Source: Onstottus_B arcticum
Lineage (GTDB): Bacteria > Acidobacteriota > Blastocatellia > UBA7656
Direction: 5' to 3'
NCBI GenBank assembly: GCA_038040485.1
Contig: JBBPIE010000023.1
Coordinates: 50,781 to 114,780, forward strand
DNA length: 64,000 nt
Positions within the stretch are counted from its first letter, which is position 1. Every line of letters begins with the position of its first letter. The position numbers and the translations under genes are program-made. This document shows positions 25,555 through 34,565 of this stretch, piece after piece. Under the pieces are notes generated by a model, which saw only the letters and a program-made list of their open reading frames with translations, was not told the DNA's origin and searched no databases.

Positions 25555-26265
25555 ATGGTTCTCTTAGGGGATGTGCGTACGGTGGAGGCTCTGCCGGTCG
25601 ACCAACTACTGGAAAGATGCGCCAGGCGTCCGTCGGACGACGCTGCCTGGGAGGAGTTTGTCCGCCGTTACCATTCGACAATCAGGGCAAATGTCGTAAA
25701 GACTTTCAAGCGCAAAGTGCGGGAGGAGGTTGAGCGAGGGGCACAGTTTCCAGTCGATCTCATCGACGATCTCATGCAAAGCGTCTACATGCGGCTCGTA
25801 GAAGAGGGGAGCCGCGCGATCCAAAGCTTCGAGGGTGTTCACGACAATTCGATCTTCCAATACCTCGCGATGATAGCAATCAACGTCGTGCGTGATTACT
25901 TTCGCGAGGCCAAGGCGAAGAAGAGACCAAAGCAAACATATTCGCTTGACGAACTTCTCGAGAAAAGCGGGGACGGAGTTCTTAACAAGAGTCTAACCAG
26001 CCATCTGGATGGCACTCCTGCGACTAGTCCCGGACCTCTTGTAACTCGAGATGAATTGGATCGGGCACTCGAGAACGCAGTCAGTGACCGGCATCGGGAC
26101 CGAGACACCCTGATCTTTCAGTTGCGGTACTATGAAGGACTCACTCTAAGTGAGATTACATCTGCGCTAGGCCTTGACCTGTCGCCGGTCAGCGTTGGCT
26201 CGATCCTCAATCGCATTACGGTGAAGCTGAAGTCGATTCTGGAGCAATCGGGCGAGGCCCATTGA
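25555..26265 (+). CDS. Sigma-70 family (ECF-like) RNA polymerase sigma factor
   Basis: This 236-residue protein starts at ATG 25555 (the frame is open from 25384, but that part looks non-coding). Region 2 is visible as AAWEEFVRRYHSTIRANV, then DDLMQSVYMRLVEE and YLAMIAINVVRDYFREAKAKKR. Region 4 is TLIFQLRYYEGLTLSEITSALGLDLSPVSVGSILNRI. The C-terminal helix-turn-helix is normal, and an unusually long loop lies between the regions (about residues 120-165). No anti-sigma gene is adjacent. The target promoters are unknown. Confidence 0.82.
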   Translation: MVLLGDVRTVEALPVDQLLERCARRPSDDAAWEEFVRRYHSTIRANVVKTFKRKVREEVERGAQFPVDLIDDLMQSVYMRLVEEGSRAIQSFEGVHDNSIFQYLAMIAINVVRDYFREAKAKKRPKQTYSLDELLEKSGDGVLNKSLTSHLDGTPATSPGPLVTRDELDRALENAVSDRHRDRDTLIFQLRYYEGLTLSEITSALGLDLSPVSVGSILNRITVKLKSILEQSGEAH

Positions 26266-26308
26266 GGCCTTCTCGGAAGCTGGCCCGAGCACTAGCCGGT
26301 CCAACGAG

Positions 26309-27232
26309 TTAGTCGCCAGTCAGAATTCTGCGAGCTCCCCTGATTAGTAATTCCTCCGCCAGTTGCTGGCCTAGCGACTCCGGGTCATCACTAGGGCTGC
26401 GCCGCTCTCCGCGCACCGCCTCCGACCCGTCGGGTTTGATCACAAGGCCGATCAGCCGCAGGGTTCCGGAGTCGATTTCGGCGTGGGCGCCAATGGGCAC
26501 AAGGCAGCCGCCCCCCAGCCCCTTGAGAAACGCGCGTTCCGCGGTGCACGCCAGTCGCGTCGCATCGTGATCCAATTCCCGAACGATCTCATTCACCGCT
26601 CCGTCATCCTCCCGCGTCTCGATGGCAAGAGCGCCCTGCCCGACGGCCGGAACCATGAAGTCCTCGCTCAAGTACTGGGTTATGCGGTGGCCGTGACCCA
26701 GTCGGTGGAGGCCAGCCGCCGCCAGCACCACAGCATCAAACTCTCCGCGTTCCAGCTTGCGCAAACGCGTATCGACGTTCCCGCGCACGGGCTTGATTAG
26801 CAAGTCGCCGCGCCGTGCAAGAAGCTGGGCCTGACGCCGAAGGCTGCTAGTTCCAATGCTCGCCGCGTGAGGAAGGTCGTCGAACGAGTCGATGCTCTCG
26901 CGGACCACAAGCGCGTCGCGCACGTCTTCACGCTTGCAGATCGCGCCGATCTGAAGGCCGCGCGGAAGCTCGGTGGGAAGATCCTTCAAGCTGTGGACGG
27001 CAAGATCCGCGCGGCGTTCAAGAATCGCCTCCTCGAGTTCCTTTGTGAACAACCCCTTGCCTTGCTCGCCAAGTTTCGGCAGCGAAACATCGAGGACACG
27101 GTCGCCCTTGGTCGAGATAACGCTAAGGCCGACCTCGATTTCCGGGTGGCGGCGCATGATTTCACTCTTTACCCAGTTGCTTTGCCACAGCGCGAGCTGG
27201 CTGCCGCGGGTCCCGATAGTCATTCGCCGCAT
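26309..27232 (-). CDS. hemC: Hydroxymethylbilane synthase (porphobilinogen deaminase)
   Basis: This 307-residue enzyme polymerises four porphobilinogen units in heme synthesis. Signatures are GTRGSQLALWQ, HSLKDLPTELP, the SLRRQAQLLARR segment, and LGGGCLVPIGA with the cysteine that holds the dipyrromethane cofactor. ATG 27232 lies after GGAGACC. It sits 17 bp after hemA on the same strand, forming a heme operon with the ccsA-like gene. Confidence 0.96.
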   Translation of the reverse strand: MRRMTIGTRGSQLALWQSNWVKSEIMRRHPEIEVGLSVISTKGDRVLDVSLPKLGEQGKGLFTKELEEAILERRADLAVHSLKDLPTELPRGLQIGAICKREDVRDALVVRESIDSFDDLPHAASIGTSSLRRQAQLLARRGDLLIKPVRGNVDTRLRKLERGEFDAVVLAAAGLHRLGHGHRITQYLSEDFMVPAVGQGALAIETREDDGAVNEIVRELDHDATRLACTAERAFLKGLGGGCLVPIGAHAEIDSGTLRLIGLVIKPDGSEAVRGERRSPSDDPESLGQQLAEELLIRGARRILTGD

Positions 27233-27249
27233 CAAGCTGGTCTCCGAGG

Positions 27250-28518
27250 TCAGTCAATTCGTAACATCTTACGCAGTTCGTCGATCAATTCGCTTGGCTC
27301 GCGTTCGCGCGCCGCGTTTCGCAGGTGCAAGATGATGGGGTGTGAAAGTTTGTTCACCAGCGAAGGGAGCAATACGTCCTGAATCGCGGCTTCCTGCTCC
27401 TGGCTCAAGCCGCCGAGCCGCTTGCGATTGCGCCTGAATTCGCTTGCAGCCATTTGCGAGAGCATCTCTTTGACCTCTTCCACTGCCGGACCGATGTCGA
27501 GCGAGCGCAGTTGCATCACGAACTGATGGACCTCGGCTTCGACTATCGCTTCGGCGGCGTTGGCTTCGCGCAGGCGTTCGCTCAAGTTGCTCTGGACGAT
27601 TGAATCGAGGTCGTCGATGTCAAAGAGGAACGCGTTTTCGAGTTCGGCGATCGACGGATCGATGTTCCTCGGTACGGAGATGTCGATGAAGAGCATCGGG
27701 CCGCGCTTTCGGGACTTGAGTGCGGTTCTGGTTTGCGCGGCGCGAATGACGTAGTCAGAAGCGCCGGTCGAACAGAGAACAATGTCAGACGACGGCAGGA
27801 CCTCGTAGAATGCTTCAAAACTGACCGCGGCGCCGCCGAACCTGCCTGCGACCTCCTGCGCCCGATCGGCAGTGCGATTTGTCACTAATAGCTTGCCGGT
27901 TCCCGCTTCGATCAGGCTCCGGGCGGCAAGCTCGCCTGTTTCGCCCGCGCCTACCAAAAGGACTGTCTTATCCGAGAGGTCGTTGAAAATCTTTCGCGCC
28001 AATTCGACCGCGACCGAGCTTATCGAAACGGGGTTCTGCGCCACTCCGGTCTCGGTTCGAATGCGCTTCGCGACATTAATGGCGCGGTTCATCAACTGGC
28101 TCAGCACGCGCCCGATTGTTCCTGCCTCTACTGCGGCTTGATAGGCATCTTTGACCTGGCCAAGAATCTGAGACTCGCCCACCACCATCGAATCCAGGCT
28201 CGATGTAACCCGAAAGACATGCTTGATTGCATCGTTGTCGGAGTGCCGATAGAGATGACCGTTTAGGGTGCCGGGCTCAAGACGGTGAAAGCCGCACAGA
28301 AACTCAATCATGCGTCCAAGCCCGCGGTCGGCGCCGGACGGCGCGGATGCCAGCAACTCGACCCGGTTACAGGTCGAGACGATTAGCCCTTCTTCCAGCG
28401 CCTCCCGATCCACAAGCTCGCCCAGCGCGTCCCGGAGACACACCTCGGTGAACGCGAGCCGCTCGCGCATCTCGAGCGGCGCGGTCTTATGGCTTATTCC
28501 GACGAGCACTATATTCAT
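27250..28518 (-). CDS. hemA: Glutamyl-tRNA reductase
   Basis: This 422-residue enzyme makes glutamate-1-semialdehyde from glutamyl-tRNA for heme synthesis. The catalytic cysteine is in VSTCNRVE. GESQILGQVKDAYQAA, the NADPH site VLLVGAGETGELAARSL, and DISVPRNIDPSI are visible. The C-terminal dimerisation helix is present. It lies 78 bp downstream of the ccsA/hemX-like gene, the same order (hemX-type next to hemA) seen in other bacteria. Confidence 0.97.
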   Translation of the reverse strand: MNIVLVGISHKTAPLEMRERLAFTEVCLRDALGELVDREALEEGLIVSTCNRVELLASAPSGADRGLGRMIEFLCGFHRLEPGTLNGHLYRHSDNDAIKHVFRVTSSLDSMVVGESQILGQVKDAYQAAVEAGTIGRVLSQLMNRAINVAKRIRTETGVAQNPVSISSVAVELARKIFNDLSDKTVLLVGAGETGELAARSLIEAGTGKLLVTNRTADRAQEVAGRFGGAAVSFEAFYEVLPSSDIVLCSTGASDYVIRAAQTRTALKSRKRGPMLFIDISVPRNIDPSIAELENAFLFDIDDLDSIVQSNLSERLREANAAEAIVEAEVHQFVMQLRSLDIGPAVEEVKEMLSQMAASEFRRNRKRLGGLSQEQEAAIQDVLLPSLVNKLSHPIILHLRNAAREREPSELIDELRKMLRID

Positions 28519-28596
28519 CGCTTAGCAGTATGCTGCGGAAAGCTTGAGAGTTCCGCTCCTTCTGGACTCTGCAATTGCTCGCTACAGCCACTCTCT

Positions 28597-29403
28597 CTAG
28601 GCGTGTCCAAGATAGCGAACACCAACCAGACTGCAAACCACGATCAAAAAGCTGACGATCGACGCAAGTGCGCCGGCTCGTCCGCCCCAGCCCGAATTCA
28701 TCCTCGCTTGAATCAGGAGCAAATAGATTACCCAGGTCGCAACCGAAAAAATCTCGAGAGGCCCGCCCTGCCAATAGACGCCATACCGCGCGTGGGTGAA
28801 CCATAGCCCCGCGAGTATTCCCACAGTCAGCAGCACGAACCCGATCGCCATCGATCTCGACCCTATCGCATCGCACGTGTCGAGCGAGGGAAGGCGGTAG
28901 AAGATCGTGCCGAATCGCTTATGCTTCAGCTCGCGCTCTTGAATGATGTACATCAGCCCTGCGCCAAACGTTATAAAGAACGAGGCGTAAGAAAGAAGGA
29001 TGAGCCCGACGTGGATCGGAAGGAGGAGGGCTTGGACCGGCTGGTTCGGAGGGGGCGGAGCGCTTTGCAAGTCGGGCGAGATCGCCGCGATCGTTGCCAG
29101 CGCCAGGACGATCGGAAATACGAAAGCTCTAAGCGCCGCCGCCCGATACCAGCGCGAAGCGATGAGGTAAAAAACAACGAGGGACCAGGAGAGAAAAGCA
29201 GACATCTCCTCGGTCCCCACTAATGGACATCTGTTCGCGCGGATCCCTTTGATTACAAGCCAAACGGTGTGAGCGCCGAGCGCAATCCCGAGCGCGGTCA
29301 GGGACGTCCGTTGCATAACCGGACGCTTTGCGGTCAGCGCAAACACAGACTGAGCGACGCAAATTGCATATCCCGCGAGTATGACGATCCAAAGTATTTC
29401 CAT
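28597..29403 (-). CDS. CcsA/HemX-like cytochrome c assembly membrane protein
   Basis: This 268-residue protein has about eight hydrophobic segments and the CcsA/HemX-family outline: HTVWLVIKG, AFLSWSLVVFYL, PIHVGLILLSYASFFITFGAGLMYIIQERELK, and a WWD-like segment reduced to YGVYWQGGPLEIFSVATW. It may deliver heme for cytochrome c or regulate HemA. It lies upstream of hemA on the same strand, as hemX does in Bacillus. The gene has no other cytochrome c assembly partner (ccs1/resB) nearby. Confidence 0.85.
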   Translation of the reverse strand: MEILWIVILAGYAICVAQSVFALTAKRPVMQRTSLTALGIALGAHTVWLVIKGIRANRCPLVGTEEMSAFLSWSLVVFYLIASRWYRAAALRAFVFPIVLALATIAAISPDLQSAPPPPNQPVQALLLPIHVGLILLSYASFFITFGAGLMYIIQERELKHKRFGTIFYRLPSLDTCDAIGSRSMAIGFVLLTVGILAGLWFTHARYGVYWQGGPLEIFSVATWVIYLLLIQARMNSGWGGRAGALASIVSFLIVVCSLVGVRYLGHA

Positions 29404-29479
29404 AGGGGCCGGCTCCGGCGTGTTGTTCAGCGTTGTTCATTCTACTCGCCGGCCGGCCCCACGGGCAATTGACTTAACC

Positions 29480-30259
29480 TCAGATCGTTTCCATCTTGCG
29501 AATGGCTTCAGGGTTGAGAAGAGTGATTCGCTTCCTCCCGACCTTGACCAGCTTATCTGCCTTTAACTCGGCTATTGCGTTGGTCACTGTTTCGCGATAC
29601 ACGCCCAGCATGTCGGCCATCTCCTGATGAGTGTGACCGACCACCTCTTTCTTGTTCTTGGATAGTCTGGTCAGCAGGGACGCCACTCTCGAGGTGACCG
29701 GCTGGAAAGCGGCCTGCTCGTGCTTTCGCTCTGTTTCTACAAGTCTCGGGCCGAGTTGCCGAATCACGTTGAGCGCAACCGACGCCGATTTTCCGGCGAT
29801 CTTCTCGAAGTCGCCTGCAGTTATCGTAATGACCTTCGACGGTTCGGCGGCCACAGCGTATGCTCCGAGCATTGACTGGCCAAGCAAGGGCATATCACCG
29901 AAGATCGAGCCCGGACCGACAGTCTTAACCTCGAACTCTGACTTCGATGCCGTGGTACGAGTGATGGTTACGCTACCGCTCTTGACTAGAAGCAGCACGG
30001 GACCCTTTTGACGCCCCGGATAAACGGTGTCGCCAGCCTTGTAGTTGCGCTTTGCCAGGCGGTCGAAAGCCTCAGCATCGCGGTAGTTGTCTCCCACGAT
30101 ATTGGCGAGCGTCAAGTAACCCACTTTGTTGGCAAGACTCAAAGCAGCCAGCGAGCGAATCTTTTCGCTTGGCCCTTTTGTTCTTCGCCGCTTCTTTGCC
30201 TTGGATCTTTTGCCCGACGAGGCGCCGGACATTGCCTTCCTAGATGCAGTTGATGCCAA
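29480..30259 (-). CDS. Crp/Fnr-family transcriptional regulator
   Basis: This 259-residue protein starts at TTG 30259 after AGAGGTGA. The first 35 residues are strongly basic. Residues 60-165 form a cyclic-nucleotide-binding-like domain (KAGDTVYPGRQKGPVLLLVKSG, FGDMPLLGQSMLGAYAVAAEPSKVITI), and residues 195-245 form the Crp helix-turn-helix (HTHQEMADMLGVYRETVTNAIAELKADKLV). No FNR-type iron-sulfur cysteine set is present. It lies upstream of the heme genes on the same strand and may regulate them or respiration (inference). Confidence 0.9.
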   Translation of the reverse strand: MASTASRKAMSGASSGKRSKAKKRRRTKGPSEKIRSLAALSLANKVGYLTLANIVGDNYRDAEAFDRLAKRNYKAGDTVYPGRQKGPVLLLVKSGSVTITRTTASKSEFEVKTVGPGSIFGDMPLLGQSMLGAYAVAAEPSKVITITAGDFEKIAGKSASVALNVIRQLGPRLVETERKHEQAAFQPVTSRVASLLTRLSKNKKEVVGHTHQEMADMLGVYRETVTNAIAELKADKLVKVGRKRITLLNPEAIRKMETI

Positions 30260-30592
30260 TGGTTCACCTCTTTCATTCTGGAATTAGTTTTCAGTGAGCA
30301 AAACTGACACGCTGCGTGCCACTTTGCTTCAAGCAGCAACCACAATCGACAGTTGTTCTGGACTGATGTCTAGAACCGTCCGATGACTGTGCTTACTCTA
30401 TGAGCGACGCGACAGACTGGCAGACACCTCCATCCACTATTGTTTTTGGTCTCCGCCAATCCGTTTTGATGCAACACGATGCTCAAACATCCCCACGATT
30501 GCGATAATAGTACAATGACGTTCATACCTAGTGAGTGATGACTGATACAATACACAACAGCAGTTCTCCAACACCAGGCGGTAGTTTCACAG
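30260..30592. other. Intergenic gap between Crp/Fnr and MFS genes
   Basis: The 333-bp gap holds the promoter for the regulator, but I see no convincing -10/-35 pair, repeat or RNA gene. The AT-rich stretch near 30480-30540 is the most likely promoter area. Confidence 0.4.
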
Positions 30593-31777
30593 TTAAGAGG
30601 TTCGAAGATCTGGCGGCTGGATCATTCTGTCGCGGTCGAGCCGCAGCCCGTTTACCGTGACAAGTCCCACGACGAAGAGCGCCGTCAGCATGGCGGCGAG
30701 ATAGAAAAGCCACCTGTTGCCCAGGTGCACCATCGCAAGCCCGGCGAGTGATGGGCCAACCAAACTCCCTACTCCGAAGGCGAGCGAGAAGAGCGACGTT
30801 GCAGCGCCCAGCCGCTTCTTGTGTACAGCCCCGCCCAGAATCGCCAATCCTATCGGATACAGGCTTCCGGCCAGCGCTCCCACCATCGCCCCTGTTGCGA
30901 TAAAGATTCGCCAGTCTGAGTGGAACGCCATCAGCGCGAATACGCCGCTGAGCAATGTGGTGGCCACCCCGAGCGTCAGTCGCTTCCCGAACCGGTCGGC
31001 CGCCCTGCCTATCGGCACCTGGCTAACGATCGTCCCGGCAATCACAGCCGTGATGATCGCGCCCATCGCCACCTCAGTCACATTCAGCCCCGGCTGGAGC
31101 CTCAGGTAAAGAGGAAAGAGCGTCACAAGGGAAGACATCAGAAAACCGTATAGCGCACCGGCGGAAACCGGAACTATCAGTCTTCGAGAGAGGACACTGA
31201 AGATTCCCTCGACACGGTGAGAGTTGGAGCCCGGGTCGTGAATAAAAACGGCGGCGCAGATCGCAGCGACCAGACTCAGAGCGCAGCACGCAATGAACGG
31301 CAATTCGGGCTTAAGTCGATACAGCAGCGTGCCCGCTAGCGGGCCAAGTGCCCATCCAATGCCTACTGAGAGTGCATAGTGACTCATCCGTCGCGCGCGC
31401 TCATCAGGTCCGCTTAGTCTGTTTACCATCGTTTCCGTTGATACCGCGATCGCAGCGCCACCAAGCCCCTCGATCGCCCTCACAACAAAGAACAGCCACG
31501 TGACCTTGATGAACGCGAACAGGAGGATCGACACGCCGTAGACGGCGAGGCCGCCAACCAGTATGCCCTTTGGCCCGAAACGATCGGTCGCCGCGCCGAT
31601 CGGATATGAGGCCACCGTAAAAGCGGCGAACATCGCAGTTCCGGTCAGTCCCACCATGAAACTGTTTTCACCGTGCTCGGAGAGAACAATCGCTATCAGC
31701 GGCGCGACTAGCCCGACCCCGAGATAGCTGATCGCAACACTCAGATAGATGGCCCAGAACTCTTTCGCGTGCGGCAA
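30593..31777 (-). CDS. Major facilitator superfamily transporter
   Basis: This 394-residue protein has about 12 transmembrane segments and the MFS loop-2/3 signature GAATDRFGPKGILVGG, repeated in the second half as GRAADRFGKRLTLG. TTG 31777 follows GAGGAGGAG. It most resembles drug or sugar efflux-type MFS members; the substrate cannot be read. The gene stands alone on the minus strand. Confidence 0.9.
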   Translation of the reverse strand: MPHAKEFWAIYLSVAISYLGVGLVAPLIAIVLSEHGENSFMVGLTGTAMFAAFTVASYPIGAATDRFGPKGILVGGLAVYGVSILLFAFIKVTWLFFVVRAIEGLGGAAIAVSTETMVNRLSGPDERARRMSHYALSVGIGWALGPLAGTLLYRLKPELPFIACCALSLVAAICAAVFIHDPGSNSHRVEGIFSVLSRRLIVPVSAGALYGFLMSSLVTLFPLYLRLQPGLNVTEVAMGAIITAVIAGTIVSQVPIGRAADRFGKRLTLGVATTLLSGVFALMAFHSDWRIFIATGAMVGALAGSLYPIGLAILGGAVHKKRLGAATSLFSLAFGVGSLVGPSLAGLAMVHLGNRWLFYLAAMLTALFVVGLVTVNGLRLDRDRMIQPPDLRTS

Positions 31778-31872
31778 AGCTCCTCCTCAAACAAAACCGA
31801 AACGATAGCATCAATGTCCGCGAGGCGCCAACGCACACGAAGCCCGCGGCGTTATCGAATCAAAAAAGGAAA

Positions 31873-31892
31873 GGCGGCCTAGCTCGGCCGCC
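31873..31892 (-). terminator. Rho-independent-type terminator after the diiron-oxygenase gene
   Basis: On the minus strand, GGCGGCC pairs with GGCCGCC (31892-31873) around a 6-base loop, followed by TTTCCTTTTTT. It lies 27-46 bp downstream of the stop of the diiron gene that ends at 31919. Confidence 0.75.
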
Positions 31893-31918
31893 CGTTCATC
31901 ATCACGTCAAGGTAAGCC

Positions 31919-33157
31919 TTATTTGGCTGCCCAAAAATCGAGCATCTGAGTGACATACTTGTCGTACTCACGGCTGCCGATGAACTTCTGGGGCAGTACA
32001 CTTGCCAGATAGCGCAGATAGCCTTCCGACGACAGCGGCTGTGCGCCTTCGGTTAGCAGGTCTCCTCGGACATCGTAAGGCTTGAAGACGATCTCGTCCG
32101 GCCCTCGCTTCCGGAAGAACTTGATGTCAGGCATCAGAAGCAAGTCTTCAGACCTTATGCCTTGTTTCGGATCGCCGCTACGCTCGACCTCATCAATCAA
32201 CGTGTGCGCGTCCTCGCGTGAGAGCCCCGGTAAGCGCTCCTGCACGATTGCAATGTTGGTGTTTCGAACAACGCCGTTCACTTCTTCTATGTACTCACTC
32301 TGAGCGGCTCCGTTGGTTTTGTCTTTGAATCCAAAGGTCATCGCGGTCTCGCCCCCGTGCTCGTTACCGAACATCTCGAGCCCGCGCGGAACCCACAGAT
32401 TGAGCGCCCGCTGGATATCTTCAATGCTGTAGTCGCCCTCTCCCCGCGCGGCCATCTGCGCGATTTCTTTTAGAAGCGTTCGGCCGCTGCCAAGGTGGAA
32501 TGCTTCCTCTTGAAGCATGGGGCCCATGCTACGAGCCATCGGCGCGTAGCTAAAGACTTGTTGCATCTCGAGCTGATACTTGCCAACCAAGTCGATCACG
32601 GTGGCATACGTGACGTTGTCGAGAAAATCGGCAAAGTCGATATTGAATGCGTCCAGGACGTGATCGCCAAGTTCCATCGAAAGCAACTCCTCGATCGTCT
32701 GCTTTGCCACGTCGCCCAGCCCGGGCTTCTTCCACGTGGGATCCTGGTCCAGCACCCAGAACATTTGATATGCGTGCCGCAACTCCTCGGCCATTATTCT
32801 GAGGACGGCGAACTTGCCCTTGTCGCTGATCGCCCGGTCCAACGTCAGCCGATGCTGCTGGATCGATCCAAGCTCCGTTGAGCATTGAGCGCGCACGATG
32901 TCACGAGCGCTGAAAAAGGCATTGCCCACCATCTCCTTAGCCAACTCGAAACGCTTGCGGCCAGCGTATTGGCCCACTTCAACAGTGGCGCTCTTCACGT
33001 CGCCGACCTTGGCCAGAAGCTGGAAAGGCGGAACCCCGCGGAAATAGTCGTCCCAATGTCTCTCCAGGATTTCAAGCTCTGGGAAATTCTTGAGCTGCCA
33101 GGTTACGATTGCATCGTGATACTTCGCCGTGATCGTGCTCGTTGAGTAGTTAGCCAT
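31919..33157 (-). CDS. PaaA/BoxB-like diiron oxygenase subunit
   Basis: This 412-residue protein starts at ATG 33157 behind GGAGG. It has the ferritin-like diiron pattern of phenylacetyl-CoA (PaaA) or benzoyl-CoA (BoxB) epoxidases: RIMAEELRHAYQMFWV and LQEEAFHLGSG supply two Glu-x2-His ligand pairs, and GLEMFGNEHGGETAM matches the BoxB YGAE region. No paaBCDE or boxAC partners are adjacent, so the substrate is open. A terminator follows. It could act in aromatic-acid CoA metabolism or something related. Confidence 0.82.
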   Translation of the reverse strand: MANYSTSTITAKYHDAIVTWQLKNFPELEILERHWDDYFRGVPPFQLLAKVGDVKSATVEVGQYAGRKRFELAKEMVGNAFFSARDIVRAQCSTELGSIQQHRLTLDRAISDKGKFAVLRIMAEELRHAYQMFWVLDQDPTWKKPGLGDVAKQTIEELLSMELGDHVLDAFNIDFADFLDNVTYATVIDLVGKYQLEMQQVFSYAPMARSMGPMLQEEAFHLGSGRTLLKEIAQMAARGEGDYSIEDIQRALNLWVPRGLEMFGNEHGGETAMTFGFKDKTNGAAQSEYIEEVNGVVRNTNIAIVQERLPGLSREDAHTLIDEVERSGDPKQGIRSEDLLLMPDIKFFRKRGPDEIVFKPYDVRGDLLTEGAQPLSSEGYLRYLASVLPQKFIGSREYDKYVTQMLDFWAAK

Positions 33158-33242
33158 TCGGCCTCCGGATTTGTCTGTCCCGAACTTTGGCGAGACGCAA
33201 CACATTATCGAACGAGCGTTCGAAAAACTCAAGGTCGATTCT

Positions 33243-34457
33243 TTACTCCGCGGTGTTGATCAACCTAAGCGCCATTTCAATCGCCTGGCCGATCTTGTCG
33301 GAGTTGGGTCCTCCTCCCTGAGCAATGTCGGGTCTCCCGCCGCCGCGTCCGCCAACAATCGCGCAAGCTTCGTTCATCACCTTTCCCAAGTCCGCGGTGA
33401 GCGACGTCGATCGCGCGAAAACCAGCCGTGCGCCGTCCGGCTGCTTCGTCGCCAGTAGCGCGATCGCCGGCTCCGCAGCCGCAATCTTCGAAGCCAGCAA
33501 CCGCACTTCTTCGAAGTCCCGCCGGTCGAAGACAGCGTGGACGAGCTTGAACCCGCGTGTGGATGGGACGGTTGCCAACGACTGCAACGCTTCCGCCGTC
33601 ATCGCCAGCTCAAGCAAACCATGCGTGCGCCTCTTCAGTTCCTTGTTCTCTTCAATCGCCTTCGCCACCAGTTCCGGCGACGAGTCTCGGTCGGCGCTGA
33701 ACAATCGCGCGACTCGCACCGCCGTATTGTTTGCAAGGCGATAGTCCTCCAGCGCGCGCCCGCCGCAGACGAACTCGACGCGGGTCATCTTCTTTGCACG
33801 CTCGTACGAGCGCACCGCTATTAGCCCGACTTGCCCGGTGCGCGCCGCGTGAGTTCCACCGCAAGGCGACCAGTCGAAGTCCTCAATTTCTATCACCCGA
33901 ATTGTGCCGTGAACCGCGCTCTCTTTCCTCAGCGGCAAGCGAGCAGCTTCTTCGTCGTTCACCATGTGCACCCGCATCGGCCTGTCGTCGAAGACAACCG
34001 CGTTGGCTATCTCCTCCGCGGAACGTATCAGTGCTTCGCTCGGAGACTGCAATTCGATATCGATGGTAGAAGAGCTTGGCCCAAGATGAAATGAACGGGT
34101 CTCGGCACCGCAAGCCTGGATAAATGCTTGAGACAAAATGTGCTGGCCGCTATGTTGCTGCAGATGATCGAGCCGGCGTGTGCGGTCGACACGGCCACTC
34201 ACTGTCGTGCCCTGCGCAATAGCCGAGAGCTCGTCCACGATGTGATGCACAATGCCTGCGTCGCTTTCGACGACGTCGATAACGCTCGCGCCGCCAAGCA
34301 TGCCGAGATCATTCGGTTGGCCGCCGCCGGTGGGGTAAAACCCCGTGCGATCGAGAATGACTTGATAGCCCTGCGTGCCGTGGCTGATTTCGAGCACGTT
34401 CGCTTCGAAATCAAGGATGCTCGAGTCGGTGAAGTACAGCTTGTCCGTTGGTTTCAT
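33243..34457 (-). CDS. Alanyl-tRNA editing protein (AlaX-L type with DHHA1)
   Basis: This 404-residue protein removes mischarged amino acids from tRNA-Ala. The zinc and editing motifs HSGQH and CGGTH are visible, and the C-terminal DHHA1 domain contains IVGGRGGGRPDIAQGGGP. It lacks the class II aminoacylation core, so it is a free editing factor and not AlaRS. ATG 34457 is preceded by AAGGCGA. Its stop is 85 bp from the diiron gene start. Confidence 0.93.
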   Translation of the reverse strand: MKPTDKLYFTDSSILDFEANVLEISHGTQGYQVILDRTGFYPTGGGQPNDLGMLGGASVIDVVESDAGIVHHIVDELSAIAQGTTVSGRVDRTRRLDHLQQHSGQHILSQAFIQACGAETRSFHLGPSSSTIDIELQSPSEALIRSAEEIANAVVFDDRPMRVHMVNDEEAARLPLRKESAVHGTIRVIEIEDFDWSPCGGTHAARTGQVGLIAVRSYERAKKMTRVEFVCGGRALEDYRLANNTAVRVARLFSADRDSSPELVAKAIEENKELKRRTHGLLELAMTAEALQSLATVPSTRGFKLVHAVFDRRDFEEVRLLASKIAAAEPAIALLATKQPDGARLVFARSTSLTADLGKVMNEACAIVGGRGGGRPDIAQGGGPNSDKIGQAIEMALRLINTAE

Positions 34458-34565
34458 CGTCTCGCCTTACGTTTGTTAGACCCGGATTGTAGATGTGCGC
34501 GGTGAGGAATCGAGCCCGCGATCGTGACAAAGGAGGACCCGAAGGGCAAACGGGTTGGCGCGATC

